DNA of 41,703 bases. It comes from Herminiimonas sp. Lineage in GTDB: Bacteria > Pseudomonadota > Gammaproteobacteria > Burkholderiales > Burkholderiaceae_D. Below the pieces are notes generated by a model that saw only the letters and a list, made by a program, of their open reading frames with translations, searched no databases and was not told the origin of the DNA. The stretch lies in assembly GCA_028292265.1 (NCBI GenBank), contig JAQGMR010000056.1:1-41703 (forward strand). Reading direction: 5' to 3'. This document shows, piece after piece, positions 1-8,424 of this stretch. Numbering within the stretch: position 1 is the stretch's first letter; every line of letters begins with the position of its first letter. The translations under genes were made by a program, and so were the position numbers.

Positions 1-119
1 AGACCTTGCCGGTCTCGAATATCATTTCCACTTGCCACTAGTCTCCTGGTAACTAGACGAGTTAATCGGTCAATTATCCAGGCGTCCTCAGCTGGGATAT
101 CCAATAGACAGGCAGTCAT
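1..119 (-). CDS. Unrecognised protein, N-terminal part only (runs off the left edge)
   Basis: An open frame reads leftward from an ATG at 119-117 and stays open for 39 codons to the window edge. A good ribosome-binding site (AAGAGGTG) lies 6 bases upstream of the ATG. The visible peptide begins MTACLLDIPAEDAW and is rich in Arg and Asp. I do not recognise the family. The codons are unlike those of neighbouring genes: CTA three times, TTA, ATA, AGG and AGA all occur within 39 codons, whereas neighbouring genes strongly prefer G/C in the third position. With the AT-rich surroundings and the adjacent tRNA gene this suggests acquired DNA, but no integrase or second attachment copy is visible. The start is supported by the ribosome-binding site; the function is unknown. 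Confidence 0.5.
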   Translation of the reverse strand, partial: MTACLLDIPAEDAWIIDRLTRLVTRRLVASGNDIRDRQG

Positions 120-204
120 CGAATTCACCTCTTTTTATTTAGGCAATCCCGCTCCTCTGCCGAACGTACGCCACTCCGAAGATAGAACTTAGAACTGCGC
201 AGAA

Positions 205-231
205 ATTTTCTTACCAATTTTCTTACCAATT
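205..231. repeat. 12-bp direct repeat, two copies
   Basis: The unit TTTTCTTACCAA occurs twice head to tail with a 12-base period (206-217 and 218-229), and the match extends slightly on both sides. It lies in the AT-rich stretch between the partial gene at the left edge and the tRNA-Pro terminator. It could be a protein-binding repeat or a remnant of an integration junction. Nothing else in the window matches it. Confidence 0.6.
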
Positions 232-235
232 CCCG

Positions 236-269
236 TTAAAATGATAAAGGCCAATCCGAAGATTGGCCT
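236..269 (-). terminator. Intrinsic terminator of the tRNA-Pro gene
   Basis: A perfect 9-bp stem (248-256 with 261-269) closes on a four-base loop. Read on the minus strand the loop is TTCG, an especially stable tetraloop, and the stem is followed by a T-rich run (TTTATCATTTTAA). It lies 16 bases past the 3' end of the tRNA gene in its direction of transcription. Confidence 0.85.
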
Positions 270-285
270 AACTCATTGATTATAT

Positions 286-362
286 TGGTCGGGGCGAGAA
301 GATTCGAACTTCCGACCCCTTGCACCCCATGCAAGTACGCTACCAGGCTGCGCTACGCCCCG
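286..362 (-). tRNA. tRNA-Pro, anticodon GGG
   Basis: On the minus strand this is a 77-nucleotide cloverleaf that ends in an encoded CCA. The acceptor stem is CGGGGCG paired with CGCCCCG. The D-arm contains AGCGCAGCCTGGTAGCG and the T-loop is TTCGAAT. The anticodon arm is CTTGC / ATGGGGT / GCAAG, which places GGG at positions 34-36. This matches the bacterial tRNA-Pro(GGG) pattern. The gene has its own TATAAT promoter and a hairpin terminator, so it looks like a single-gene transcription unit. Confidence 0.95.
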
Positions 363-373
363 ACGAGCGACGG

Positions 374-382
374 ATTATAGCA
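374..382 (-). promoter_or_regulatory. Extended -10 promoter for tRNA-Pro
   Basis: Read on the minus strand the sequence is TGCTATAAT, a consensus -10 box with the extended TGn element, ending 11 bases before the tRNA 5' end. I see no good -35 hexamer at 16-18 bp, which fits an extended -10 promoter. Confidence 0.75.
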
Positions 383-441
383 GAGGGTTTGCGGTTCGCG
401 TATCCTGAAGGCATCCACCTTTCCAGTTTTTCCTAGCTTCC

Positions 442-1563
442 ATGCCTATCAAGATCAGCCACCATTTCGACGCTGGCGCTATCGAGGTTTTGCGCGCCGA
501 CGCGCCCTCCACAATCGAATTGAATCTGCGCCGCGATTCCCATGCCGATTTTTCCCAGTGGTTCTATTTTCGACTGCAGGGCGCACGCAACGAGCCGTGT
601 GTGCTGCGCATCATGAACGCGGGGCAGGCGACTTATCCTGACGGCTGGACGGGATACCAGGCCGTGGCAAGCCATGATCGAGAAAACTGGTTCCGGGTGC
701 CGACCGCGTATGACGGGCGGGTGCTCACGATCTCTCATACGCCAGAGACCGACAGCGTCTACTACGCCTATTTCGAGCCATATTCGTCCGAGCGTAATCT
801 GGCTTTCCAGGGGCGGGTTGCAAGCTCCGGCCTCGCGCGCATTGAAGACCTCGGCAACACGATTGATGGACGCGACTTTAATCTGGTCACCGTCGGCGAC
901 CCTGCGGCACCTAAAAAAATATGGGTGATCGCGCGCCAGCATCCCGGTGAAACGATGGCGGAGTGGTTTGTGGAAGGCATGCTGGAAGCGCTGCTTGACC
1001 GCGCCAACCCCCATGCGCGCCTGCTGCTGCAACATGCGGTTTTCCACGTTGTTCCAAACATGAATCCCGATGGCGCCGCGCGTGGCAATTTGCGCACCAA
1101 CGCTGCAGGAGCCAACCTCAATCGCGAGTGGATGGCGCCCTCGCTCGAGACCAGTCCTGAAGTATTTTATGTGCGGCGACGCATGCATGAAACCGGCTGC
1201 CACTTCTTCATGGATGTGCACGGCGACGAAGCCTTGCCCTATGTGTTCGTGGCGGGTAGTGAAATGCTCGAAGGTTTCACGCCGGCCCAGGCCACCGCGC
1301 AGCAAGACTTTATCGATGCCTTCAAGCGGGCGAGTCCGGATTTCCAGGACCGGCACGGCTATCCCTCCGGGAAGTACCGCGAAGAGATGCTGAAGCTTTC
1401 ATCGAAGTATGTCGGCCATCATTTCAAATGCGTGTCGCTGACGCTGGAGATGCCGTTCAAGGACAACGCGCTGCTGGCGGACCCAACCGTTGGCTGGAAC
1501 GGCCAGCGCAGCAAGCGGTTGGGCGCCGCAGTGCTGCCGGCGATGTGGGAGAGCGTTAAATAG
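442..1563 (+). CDS. M14 zinc carboxypeptidase, cytosolic carboxypeptidase-like
   Basis: 373 residues with no signal peptide, so probably cytoplasmic. The N-terminal ~130 residues are a beta-rich domain typical of the cytosolic carboxypeptidase (CCP) subgroup of M14. The catalytic domain follows. HPGE supplies the first two zinc ligands, the substrate-binding stretch NPDGAARGNLRTN is followed by NLNREW, DVHGDE supplies the third zinc ligand, and LTLEMPFKD carries the general-base glutamate. All expected residues are present, so the enzyme should be active. Bacterial CCP-like enzymes remove C-terminal residues from peptides or proteins, but the substrate here cannot be read from the sequence. 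There is no clear Shine-Dalgarno before the ATG. The gene runs convergently into the sensor fusion with only 12 bases between the stop codons. Confidence 0.88.
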   Translation: MPIKISHHFDAGAIEVLRADAPSTIELNLRRDSHADFSQWFYFRLQGARNEPCVLRIMNAGQATYPDGWTGYQAVASHDRENWFRVPTAYDGRVLTISHTPETDSVYYAYFEPYSSERNLAFQGRVASSGLARIEDLGNTIDGRDFNLVTVGDPAAPKKIWVIARQHPGETMAEWFVEGMLEALLDRANPHARLLLQHAVFHVVPNMNPDGAARGNLRTNAAGANLNREWMAPSLETSPEVFYVRRRMHETGCHFFMDVHGDEALPYVFVAGSEMLEGFTPAQATAQQDFIDAFKRASPDFQDRHGYPSGKYREEMLKLSSKYVGHHFKCVSLTLEMPFKDNALLADPTVGWNGQRSKRLGAAVLPAMWESVK

Positions 1564-1575
1564 GAATGCCAGTCC

Positions 1576-4500
1576 TCAACCCGGCCGGCTAACAACTTTC
1601 TCAATCGTGCTGATTAGCGCGTCGAGCGATACCGGCTTGTTGATGTGAGCAGAAAACCCGGCTTCCATAGAGCGCTTCAGATCGCTGTCGCGGCCCAGTC
1701 CGCTGACTGCAATGGCAGGTAACGTCGCGTGATCCGGGTCGCTGCGCACGTGCTTGATGAAATCGTAGCCATCCATGCCGGGCATGGCGATATCTGAAAC
1801 CACCAGGTCGAATTTGTGCTCGGCCAGACGCGCCAAGCCCGCCGTGGCGCTGTTGGCGACAATGACGTCGGCACCGCCGATTTGCAGCAGGCTTGCGAAA
1901 GCCTCTGCGATGTCGGCCGAATCGTCTACCAAAAGAATCCGCAGGCCGGAAAGCGTTTGCTGCGACCCTTTGCCATCGGCCGCTACCGCCGGGCCGACCC
2001 AGTCGCTCAACGGTAACCAAAGGGTAAAGCAGGCTCCCTTTCCTGCTCCATTCGATGTGACTTCAACCCGCCCACCATGCAGGTCGGTAATCTGGTGGAC
2101 GAGGGCAAGACCGATACCGAGGCCGCCGCTGCTGCGCGTCGTGACCGATGTAGCCTGTCCAAACATATTGAAGACGTGGGGGAGAAACTCCGCCGGAATG
2201 CCCTTGCCGTCGTCCACAACGTCGAGACGCGCGTTAGCGTCTTCTTGTGCCACCGTGATGCGAATATTGCCCTGCGGCGTGGTGAACTTGATGGCGTTGC
2301 CCAACAGGTTGAGAACCACCTGCTCGATGCGAACGCGATCGGCATGAATCAGCAATGGCGTTTTGCAAACCTCCATGCTGATGTTTCTGTCGTTCGCGGC
2401 CGGATCGTGCCGCGAGGCCTCAACGATATCGCTGACCAGCATGGGCAGGTTGACCTGCGTTTTGGATAACGACAGCTTGCCGGTATTCAGTCGCGAGAGG
2501 TCAAGCAGATCTTCGATGACCTTGGCCTGGTTCGACACCGCCGCGCGTATCGCCTCCGTCGCCTTGGCAGCCAGCGGCGATTGCCATGTTTCGGGCAGTC
2601 GCGCGAGCAGCTCCAGATTGAGGTGGATCAGGTTCAGCGGATGGCGCAACTCGTGCGACATGATCGCCAAAAATTCATCTTTCTGCGCACTCGTCATTTC
2701 GGCGTGAGCCCGCCCGGCGTGTTCGTCGGAGAGCGCGGTTTGCCGCTCGTCTTCGAGGCGGACACGGTCGGTCTGGTCGCGCGCCATCTTGGCATAGCCA
2801 TGAAACTCGCCGTCGGCGAGCGGGGTCATGACGCCGCTGCAAAAGAGGTGGGTGCCATCCTTGCGACGGTGCCAGCGCTCATCTTCGGCGCGTCCCTCTT
2901 CACGCGCTCGCCGCATCTCGTCGGCGGGCACACCTTCGGCGCGGTCTTCTTCGGTAAAGATGATCTCCGCCGGTTGTCCAAGGATTTCTTCGTTGCTGTA
3001 TCCGAAAATGCGTTCCGCGCCCTTGTTCCAGCTGGTGACCTTGCCCTCGACATCGAATGTGATGATGGCGTAATCCCTGGTGCTTTCGGCTACCAGCCGC
3101 ATGCGTCCTTCGGCGGCCACCATGCGCGCCTCTGCATCGCGCCGACGTGTAATGTCGAAGAACGTCATGACGGCGCCTTCTATCCGGTCTTCGGTGGTCC
3201 GGTAAGGCAGCATGCGAACAATGTAGTAATGCCCGTCCAGGCTGCGAACTTCACGTTCCACCGGCCGCAGCGTCTCGAAGGTGGTGGATGCGTCCTTTGA
3301 GAGGTCCGGATAATCGAGCTTGTGCGTTATGTCCAGCAGCGATCGACCGCTATCGCTGGGGATGATGTTGAAGATGTCGGCCGCGCGTGGCGTATAGCGC
3401 TTGATGCGCATGCCGCCATCCACAAAGATGGTGGCGATTTCGTTGGAGGCGATGAGGTTGTTGAGGTCGTCATTAACCTTGCCTGTCTCCTCGACCTTTA
3501 CCTTGAGTTCATAGTTGACGGTAATGAGTTCTTCGTTGACCGATTGAAGCTCTTCCTTGCTGGTTTCAAGCTCCTCGGTTGCCGAGCGCAACTCTTCGTT
3601 GATGGCCTGAAGCTCTTCATTGGAGGCGCGCAGTTCTTCGGTGGAGATGGCAGAGTGCTCGATCGTTTCCTGAAGGACGTCCTTGGTGCGTTGCAGTTCT
3701 TCTTCGAGCTGTGCCAGCACCGCGTCGCGGTTTTCGCCGGGCGCACGTGCACTTTCCTGGCTCATGGTCTGCTCGACTTCCTCGAACAGCACCAGAAGGA
3801 AGTCGGCATCGGCGCCGGAGTCATGGAAAGGGCGCACCACCATGTTGACAAAATACTTGCGCTCGTCCCTGGTCAATTGCACCTGCTGTGCCTCGACGCT
3901 CTTGTTTGATTGCGAAGCCTGGAAAATCGCGGTGCGCAATTCGAGACGCAGTTCGGGCAATACCAGCGAAACAATATTGCGCGATGGTTCGCCGCCGGCA
4001 TGACGGAGGAAGCGTCCCGCCCGGTCGGACATGTGCACGATGTCGGAGTCGCGATTAACGATGACGCTTGGCGCGGCATATTGTGCGAGCACGCGCTGAT
4101 GCACCTCGGCGAACGAAAATTGGCGCTTGGGTGTTTCGACCGTGACAGTATGCGGAATGCGCGCCAGGGGTCCGGACGAGGGCAGCGACAGCCCCTGGCG
4201 CGCCGAACGGGAGGTCGCCTTGGCCCGATAGATCCGCGCCTTCTTGTCGACTGGCGTGAAATAGTTGGACACCATGTCGGCCGATTCAGAGCTGCCGAGG
4301 AACAGGTAACCACCGGGGTTTAGCGCGAAGTGGAACATCTCGAGCAGATGGGATTGCACCTCGCGGTTCAGATAGATCAGGAGGTTGCGGCAGGAGATCA
4401 GGTCCAGCCTCGAAAACGGTGGGTCGCGCAGTACGTTATGTGGCGCGAACAGCACCTTGTCCCGCAGGCTTTTTCGAATGCGGTAGTGCTCGACTTCCTC

Positions 4501-5715
4501 GGTGAAAAACTCGCGCAGTCGTGAAGGCGGCACATCGGTCACGATCGACGCCGGATAGACACCGGCGCGGGCCCGCGAGATGGCGGTCTGGTCAATGTCG
4601 GAAGCGAATACCTGGATATCGGGCGGCTTGGCCATCTGATTGGCGTGGCCGGCCAGCAGCATTGCGACCGAGTAGGCTTCTTCTCCAGTCGAACAGGCGG
4701 CAACCCATGCCCTAACCTGATCGAGCGGGGTCTTGTCGCGGAATAACTCTGGAATGACGATGCGCTCCAGCGTGTCAAAATATTCGCGGTCGCGGAAGAA
4801 ATTGGTCACGCCGATCAGCATGTCCTTGAGCAATGCGACATGCTCATCGGAGTCGGCTTCCAGTAGTGACCGGTACTCCGGCAGCGTAGGCACGCCGCGC
4901 ACCTGCAGGCGCCGCTCGATGCGACGCAGAACGGTAGCGCGCTTGTAGTGCCGGAAATCATGCCCGGTCGAATCTCGGATCAGTCCGATCACTTTCTGTA
5001 GCGCATCTTCGGCCTCTTTGAGCGAATGCGGTTCCGCCGCGTTGATCGCAGGCTGGTCGCCATCGTGCTCAGGGGGCAGTTCAATGACTTTGGCGTTGGC
5101 CCAAAGGTCGATCAACTTTTGGGGCATCTCTGCCACGGGCAGCACGAAGTCAACGGTGCCGGTCGCAATGGCGGCGAGCGGCATGCCATCGTGTTCTGCG
5201 TCGCTCGGCGTCTGGACCAGCGTCACACCGCCTTGCTCCTTGATGCGCGAAACCCCAACCGCGCCATCGGTTCCCGTCCCGGACAGCACGATAGCCACGG
5301 CGCGCTCGCGCTTGGACTCGGCCAGCGTACGAAAGAAGATATCCACGGCGACGTGCCTGCCAAGTGGACGGTCGAGCGCTTCCAGGCCGAGCATGCCGTC
5401 GACCATTGTCATGTGGCGGTTTGGAGGGATGACGTAGACGTGATCTTTCTCGATCACGGTTGGTCCATTGACTTGGATCACCGGCATCCCGGTAGCCCGC
5501 TGCAGCACTGCGCCGGCAGTACTCTCGTGCTTCGGCGAAAGATGGAGGATGACCACGAAAGCCATGCCGTTGACTGAAGGCAGGTTCTCCAGCAGGCGCA
5601 GCGTGGCGGGAAGGCCGCCGGCGGACGCGCCGATGCCGACAACCGGGAAATCGGTTCCTTTCCTGGCGCCTTTACTGCTGTCGCGCGGTCGTGCTGCTAG
5701 CTTTAACTCGTCCAT
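1576..5715 (-). CDS. CheB-CheR-PAS-histidine kinase-receiver fusion protein
   Basis: 1379 residues, cytoplasmic, with no membrane segments. Rough domain order: CheB methylesterase (25-215; GIGASAGG, HLSPKHES and GTGTDG give the Ser-His-Asp triad); CheR methyltransferase (235-500; VAACSTGEEAYS for S-adenosylmethionine, NVLRDPPF, LISCRNLLIYL); a PAS-like region (530-640); a long heptad coiled coil of repeated EEL units (680-760); two PAS domains (about 760-990); HisKA (1015-1090; MSHELRHPLN with the phospho-acceptor His); HATPase (NLLGNAIKF, DDGKGIP, GLGIGLAL); and a receiver (1255-1379; LVDDS, phospho-acceptor Asp in VVSDIAMPG, Lys in INKP). Such fusions are known hybrid sensors found apart from chemotaxis operons. 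No chemoreceptor, CheA or CheW gene is nearby, so a role outside chemotaxis is likely. A GAGAAG ribosome-binding site supports the ATG. Confidence 0.92.
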   Translation of the reverse strand: MDELKLAARPRDSSKGARKGTDFPVVGIGASAGGLPATLRLLENLPSVNGMAFVVILHLSPKHESTAGAVLQRATGMPVIQVNGPTVIEKDHVYVIPPNRHMTMVDGMLGLEALDRPLGRHVAVDIFFRTLAESKRERAVAIVLSGTGTDGAVGVSRIKEQGGVTLVQTPSDAEHDGMPLAAIATGTVDFVLPVAEMPQKLIDLWANAKVIELPPEHDGDQPAINAAEPHSLKEAEDALQKVIGLIRDSTGHDFRHYKRATVLRRIERRLQVRGVPTLPEYRSLLEADSDEHVALLKDMLIGVTNFFRDREYFDTLERIVIPELFRDKTPLDQVRAWVAACSTGEEAYSVAMLLAGHANQMAKPPDIQVFASDIDQTAISRARAGVYPASIVTDVPPSRLREFFTEEVEHYRIRKSLRDKVLFAPHNVLRDPPFSRLDLISCRNLLIYLNREVQSHLLEMFHFALNPGGYLFLGSSESADMVSNYFTPVDKKARIYRAKATSRSARQGLSLPSSGPLARIPHTVTVETPKRQFSFAEVHQRVLAQYAAPSVIVNRDSDIVHMSDRAGRFLRHAGGEPSRNIVSLVLPELRLELRTAIFQASQSNKSVEAQQVQLTRDERKYFVNMVVRPFHDSGADADFLLVLFEEVEQTMSQESARAPGENRDAVLAQLEEELQRTKDVLQETIEHSAISTEELRASNEELQAINEELRSATEELETSKEELQSVNEELITVNYELKVKVEETGKVNDDLNNLIASNEIATIFVDGGMRIKRYTPRAADIFNIIPSDSGRSLLDITHKLDYPDLSKDASTTFETLRPVEREVRSLDGHYYIVRMLPYRTTEDRIEGAVMTFFDITRRRDAEARMVAAEGRMRLVAESTRDYAIITFDVEGKVTSWNKGAERIFGYSNEEILGQPAEIIFTEEDRAEGVPADEMRRAREEGRAEDERWHRRKDGTHLFCSGVMTPLADGEFHGYAKMARDQTDRVRLEDERQTALSDEHAGRAHAEMTSAQKDEFLAIMSHELRHPLNLIHLNLELLARLPETWQSPLAAKATEAIRAAVSNQAKVIEDLLDLSRLNTGKLSLSKTQVNLPMLVSDIVEASRHDPAANDRNISMEVCKTPLLIHADRVRIEQVVLNLLGNAIKFTTPQGNIRITVAQEDANARLDVVDDGKGIPAEFLPHVFNMFGQATSVTTRSSGGLGIGLALVHQITDLHGGRVEVTSNGAGKGACFTLWLPLSDWVGPAVAADGKGSQQTLSGLRILLVDDSADIAEAFASLLQIGGADVIVANSATAGLARLAEHKFDLVVSDIAMPGMDGYDFIKHVRSDPDHATLPAIAVSGLGRDSDLKRSMEAGFSAHINKPVSLDALISTIEKVVSRPG

Positions 5716-5762
5716 GCAGTGGCTTCTCTCATCGTTGGCGCCGGAAAGCAGGGGCTGTGCAA

Positions 5763-5768
5763 ATTATA
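5763..5768 (-). promoter_or_regulatory. Candidate -10 box for the sensor fusion gene
   Basis: TATAAT on the minus strand lies 48 bases upstream of the fusion gene's ATG, in the divergent gap. No convincing -35 hexamer is visible at 16-18 bp. The call rests on the perfect -10 match and its position. Confidence 0.4.
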
Positions 5769-5865
5769 GCGTTTGACAAATTCGCGCCGGTATTTCAGGA
5801 ATTTTTTCTTCCGCCAGGCATCACATCCGGTACCGAAAATCGTCACGCCAACAACAGGAGTTCAT

Positions 5866-8349
5866 TTGAACGGAAGAACTCATTCGAACGGCGTCGATAC
5901 AGTCGACCCGGAACCCGCTTCCCAAGTGTATTCCGATTTTGGCGCTGCCAAGTCGATGGATGCGGTAGCGGTAGTGGATGGCGACTATAAATTTGCGGCG
6001 TGGAGTCGTAGCGCAAGCGACCTGCTTGGGTGGAGCGCGGCCGACGTCCTTGGCCGGTCCGTCGATCATGTACTTTGCGCGGGGGGAACTGGCGGCACCC
6101 TCGCCAAACTTTCCTCTATGGTCAGCCGCGATGACTGGTGCCGGTCCATCGCAATGGACGCACGCCGCAAGGACGGTACGACGGTGCAAGTCGAAATCGC
6201 CGTGTTGCCATTCCACCTCCACGGGTTGACTTATCTCAATATTGCGATTTCGCCGCAGGCGTCACGAGCCGTGGAGCAGGAGCTGCTTGGAAAGCAGTCT
6301 TCGCTCGTGACCCATTCGGCCGACTCGATGGTCGTGCTCGGCTTGAGCGGCGAAGTGCAGTACTGGAACTGTGCGGCAGAGCGCATGTTCGGCTTCGGCG
6401 TGAAGGATGCTCTATGCGGCAACGTCCACCGTATTTTCTCCTTCGGAACCGCAACAGATTTCGCGGCGATCAAGAGAATCCTTTTGCTCACAGGCCACTG
6501 GGAGGGGGAGCTTCTCTGCCGCCGAACGGACGGCTCGCAGCTTCCTGTCTTGAGTCGTTGGTGCCTTGAGCGAAACAGCACGGGTCGGCCAATCCGCATA
6601 CTCGTTTCAAACACCGACGCGGGGATGTGGAAACAGTACGTCCAGACTTCGCCGCGTGAACGGCGCCAAAATTTCGACGCGCTTTTTCGGCAACATCCCG
6701 ATGGCGTTTTCAGCTTCGACCTGCACCGTCGCCTGGTGGCTGCGAATCCGGAACTATGCCGCCTGACCGGCTATGACGCCGACCAGTTGCGGGAAATCCC
6801 GTTGTCGCGGCTGGTCAGTCCGCCGCAGCTTCCTGCCGTACGCACTGCTTTTTTTGAAGCCCTGCACGGCAAGCCTCAGACACAGGAATTCTCCTGCGTT
6901 CGCCGTGACGGAAGCACGATGGATGCGAGCGTTACGTTGCTACCCAATATCGTGGATGACCGTATCGTTGGCTTGCATGGCATCTTGAAGGACATAAGCC
7001 AGCGCAAGCAGGATGAGCGCCGCATTGTCTACCTCGCTAACCATGATGCCCTGACGGGGTTGCCGAACCGGAACCTCCTGCACGACCGCATGCAGCATGC
7101 GATAGACCAGGCCCGCCGCGGCGGCACGCAGGCTTGCGTTCTGTTCATGGACCTGAACCGATTCAAGGTTATCAATGACAGCCTGGGCCATGACAAGGGA
7201 GACCAGCTTCTTTGCACCATTGCCGATCGATTCAAGAACTCACTGCGCGATGTCGATACGGTGGCCCGAATCGGCGGGGACGAATTCGTGGTGCTGATTG
7301 AAAACGTACACGATGTGGAACACGTATCGCGGGTTGCGCAGGGCTTGCTGGCGCTGGTTGCCCAGCCGGTCGTGCTTGGAGATACGAGCCTGTCGGTAAC
7401 GACCAGTATTGGTGCCAGTGTCTATCCGGCCGATGGCAACGATGCGGTAGCGTTGCTCAAGCACGCCGACCTCGCGATGTATGCCGCAAAACAGGCTGGC
7501 TCGGGCGGGTTCCGGTTCTATTCGGCCGACATGAACGACAGGGCCATAGTCCGGCTGACGCGCGAGAACAGCCTGCGCCATGCCATTACCTGCGGCCAGC
7601 TTGTGCTCCATTACCAGCCGCGGCTCGACCTTGCACGCAATGAAATTGTCGGGCTTGAGGCGCTGGTCCGCTGGGATCATCCGGGCAAGGGACTGATTTA
7701 CCCGACCAGCTTCATTGAACTGGCGGAAGAGACGGGTTTGATAGAGGGGCTCGGTGAATGGGTGCTGACGGCGGCCTGCACGCAGATGCGGGCGTGGCGC
7801 GATGCGGGATTAAGGCCGATACGCATGTCGGTCAATGTGTCGGCCATTCAGCTTAATTCCGAGCGGCTGTTCTCCGCGGTTGCCAGCGCCCTGGAAGCGG
7901 CGAACCTCGATCCATCCTTCCTTGAACTGGAGATTACCGAAAGCAGTTTGATGCAAAATCTGGAGGCGTCACAGGCCATCCTCGGTGAATTTCGACGGAT
8001 GGGCATTTCGCTCTCCATCGACGACTTCGGGACAGGCTACTCGTCGTTGAATTATTTAAAACGCCTGCCAATTGATACGCTGAAGATTGACCGTTCTTTC
8101 GTGCACGATGTATCGAACAACGAAGACGACGCGGCCATCGTGCGCGCCACAATCGCAATGGCACACAGCATGCACCTCAAGGTGGTGGCGGAAGGCGTGA
8201 CCTCATTTGACCAGTTGCATGTGCTGCAGGAGTGGAAGTGCGACGAGATCCAGGGGTACCTCCTTTGCCAGCCATTGCCGGCGGCGGAAGTTGAATCATT
8301 CTTCCGTACCGCGGAGCTGCGAGGCATTCACTATTCGTGGGCGCACTAG
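5866..8349 (+). CDS. PAS-GGDEF-EAL cyclic-di-GMP enzyme
   Basis: About 827 residues, no signal peptide or obvious membrane helix. Order: three PAS-like sensor domains (about 30-140, 145-260, 265-385), GGDEF (390-555) and EAL (565-815). The GGDEF core is intact (RIGGDEF) and an RxxD motif (RDVD) lies five residues before it, as in a product-inhibition I-site. The EAL side keeps LEALVRW, NVSAIQL, ELEITES, DDFGTGYSS, KIDRSF and QGYLLCQP, so phosphodiesterase activity is plausible. The protein may therefore make or degrade cyclic-di-GMP. I start at TTG 5866 because AGGAG lies 5 bases upstream; the frame is open to an earlier TTG at 5773 that has no ribosome-binding site. It is divergent from the CheB-CheR-kinase fusion and shares a short upstream region with it. 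Confidence 0.9.
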   Translation: MNGRTHSNGVDTVDPEPASQVYSDFGAAKSMDAVAVVDGDYKFAAWSRSASDLLGWSAADVLGRSVDHVLCAGGTGGTLAKLSSMVSRDDWCRSIAMDARRKDGTTVQVEIAVLPFHLHGLTYLNIAISPQASRAVEQELLGKQSSLVTHSADSMVVLGLSGEVQYWNCAAERMFGFGVKDALCGNVHRIFSFGTATDFAAIKRILLLTGHWEGELLCRRTDGSQLPVLSRWCLERNSTGRPIRILVSNTDAGMWKQYVQTSPRERRQNFDALFRQHPDGVFSFDLHRRLVAANPELCRLTGYDADQLREIPLSRLVSPPQLPAVRTAFFEALHGKPQTQEFSCVRRDGSTMDASVTLLPNIVDDRIVGLHGILKDISQRKQDERRIVYLANHDALTGLPNRNLLHDRMQHAIDQARRGGTQACVLFMDLNRFKVINDSLGHDKGDQLLCTIADRFKNSLRDVDTVARIGGDEFVVLIENVHDVEHVSRVAQGLLALVAQPVVLGDTSLSVTTSIGASVYPADGNDAVALLKHADLAMYAAKQAGSGGFRFYSADMNDRAIVRLTRENSLRHAITCGQLVLHYQPRLDLARNEIVGLEALVRWDHPGKGLIYPTSFIELAEETGLIEGLGEWVLTAACTQMRAWRDAGLRPIRMSVNVSAIQLNSERLFSAVASALEAANLDPSFLELEITESSLMQNLEASQAILGEFRRMGISLSIDDFGTGYSSLNYLKRLPIDTLKIDRSFVHDVSNNEDDAAIVRATIAMAHSMHLKVVAEGVTSFDQLHVLQEWKCDEIQGYLLCQPLPAAEVESFFRTAELRGIHYSWAH

Positions 8350-8424
8350 GGACCGCGCGGCAGCGAGACCGCGGATTTGTATCGCAGGCTTCCGCGCCGC
8401 GTCGGCCTGACCGGCTGGCCTAAC

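Noticed and set aside
127..234. Short Lys/Arg-rich minus-strand frame crossing the 12-bp repeat
   Set aside because: It has no ATG and only a TTG with a poorly spaced purine stretch; it ends in the ribosome-binding site of the partial gene, so it looks like chance.
433..1356. 307-codon open frame antisense to the M14 peptidase gene
   Set aside because: It lies wholly opposite a gene with complete family motifs; open antisense frames are expected in high-GC coding DNA, and the protein matches nothing recognisable.
5773..5865. Upstream TTG start for the GGDEF-EAL protein
   Set aside because: There is no ribosome-binding site before it, and the extra 31 residues are not part of the PAS domain; AGGAG before TTG 5866 is a better signal.
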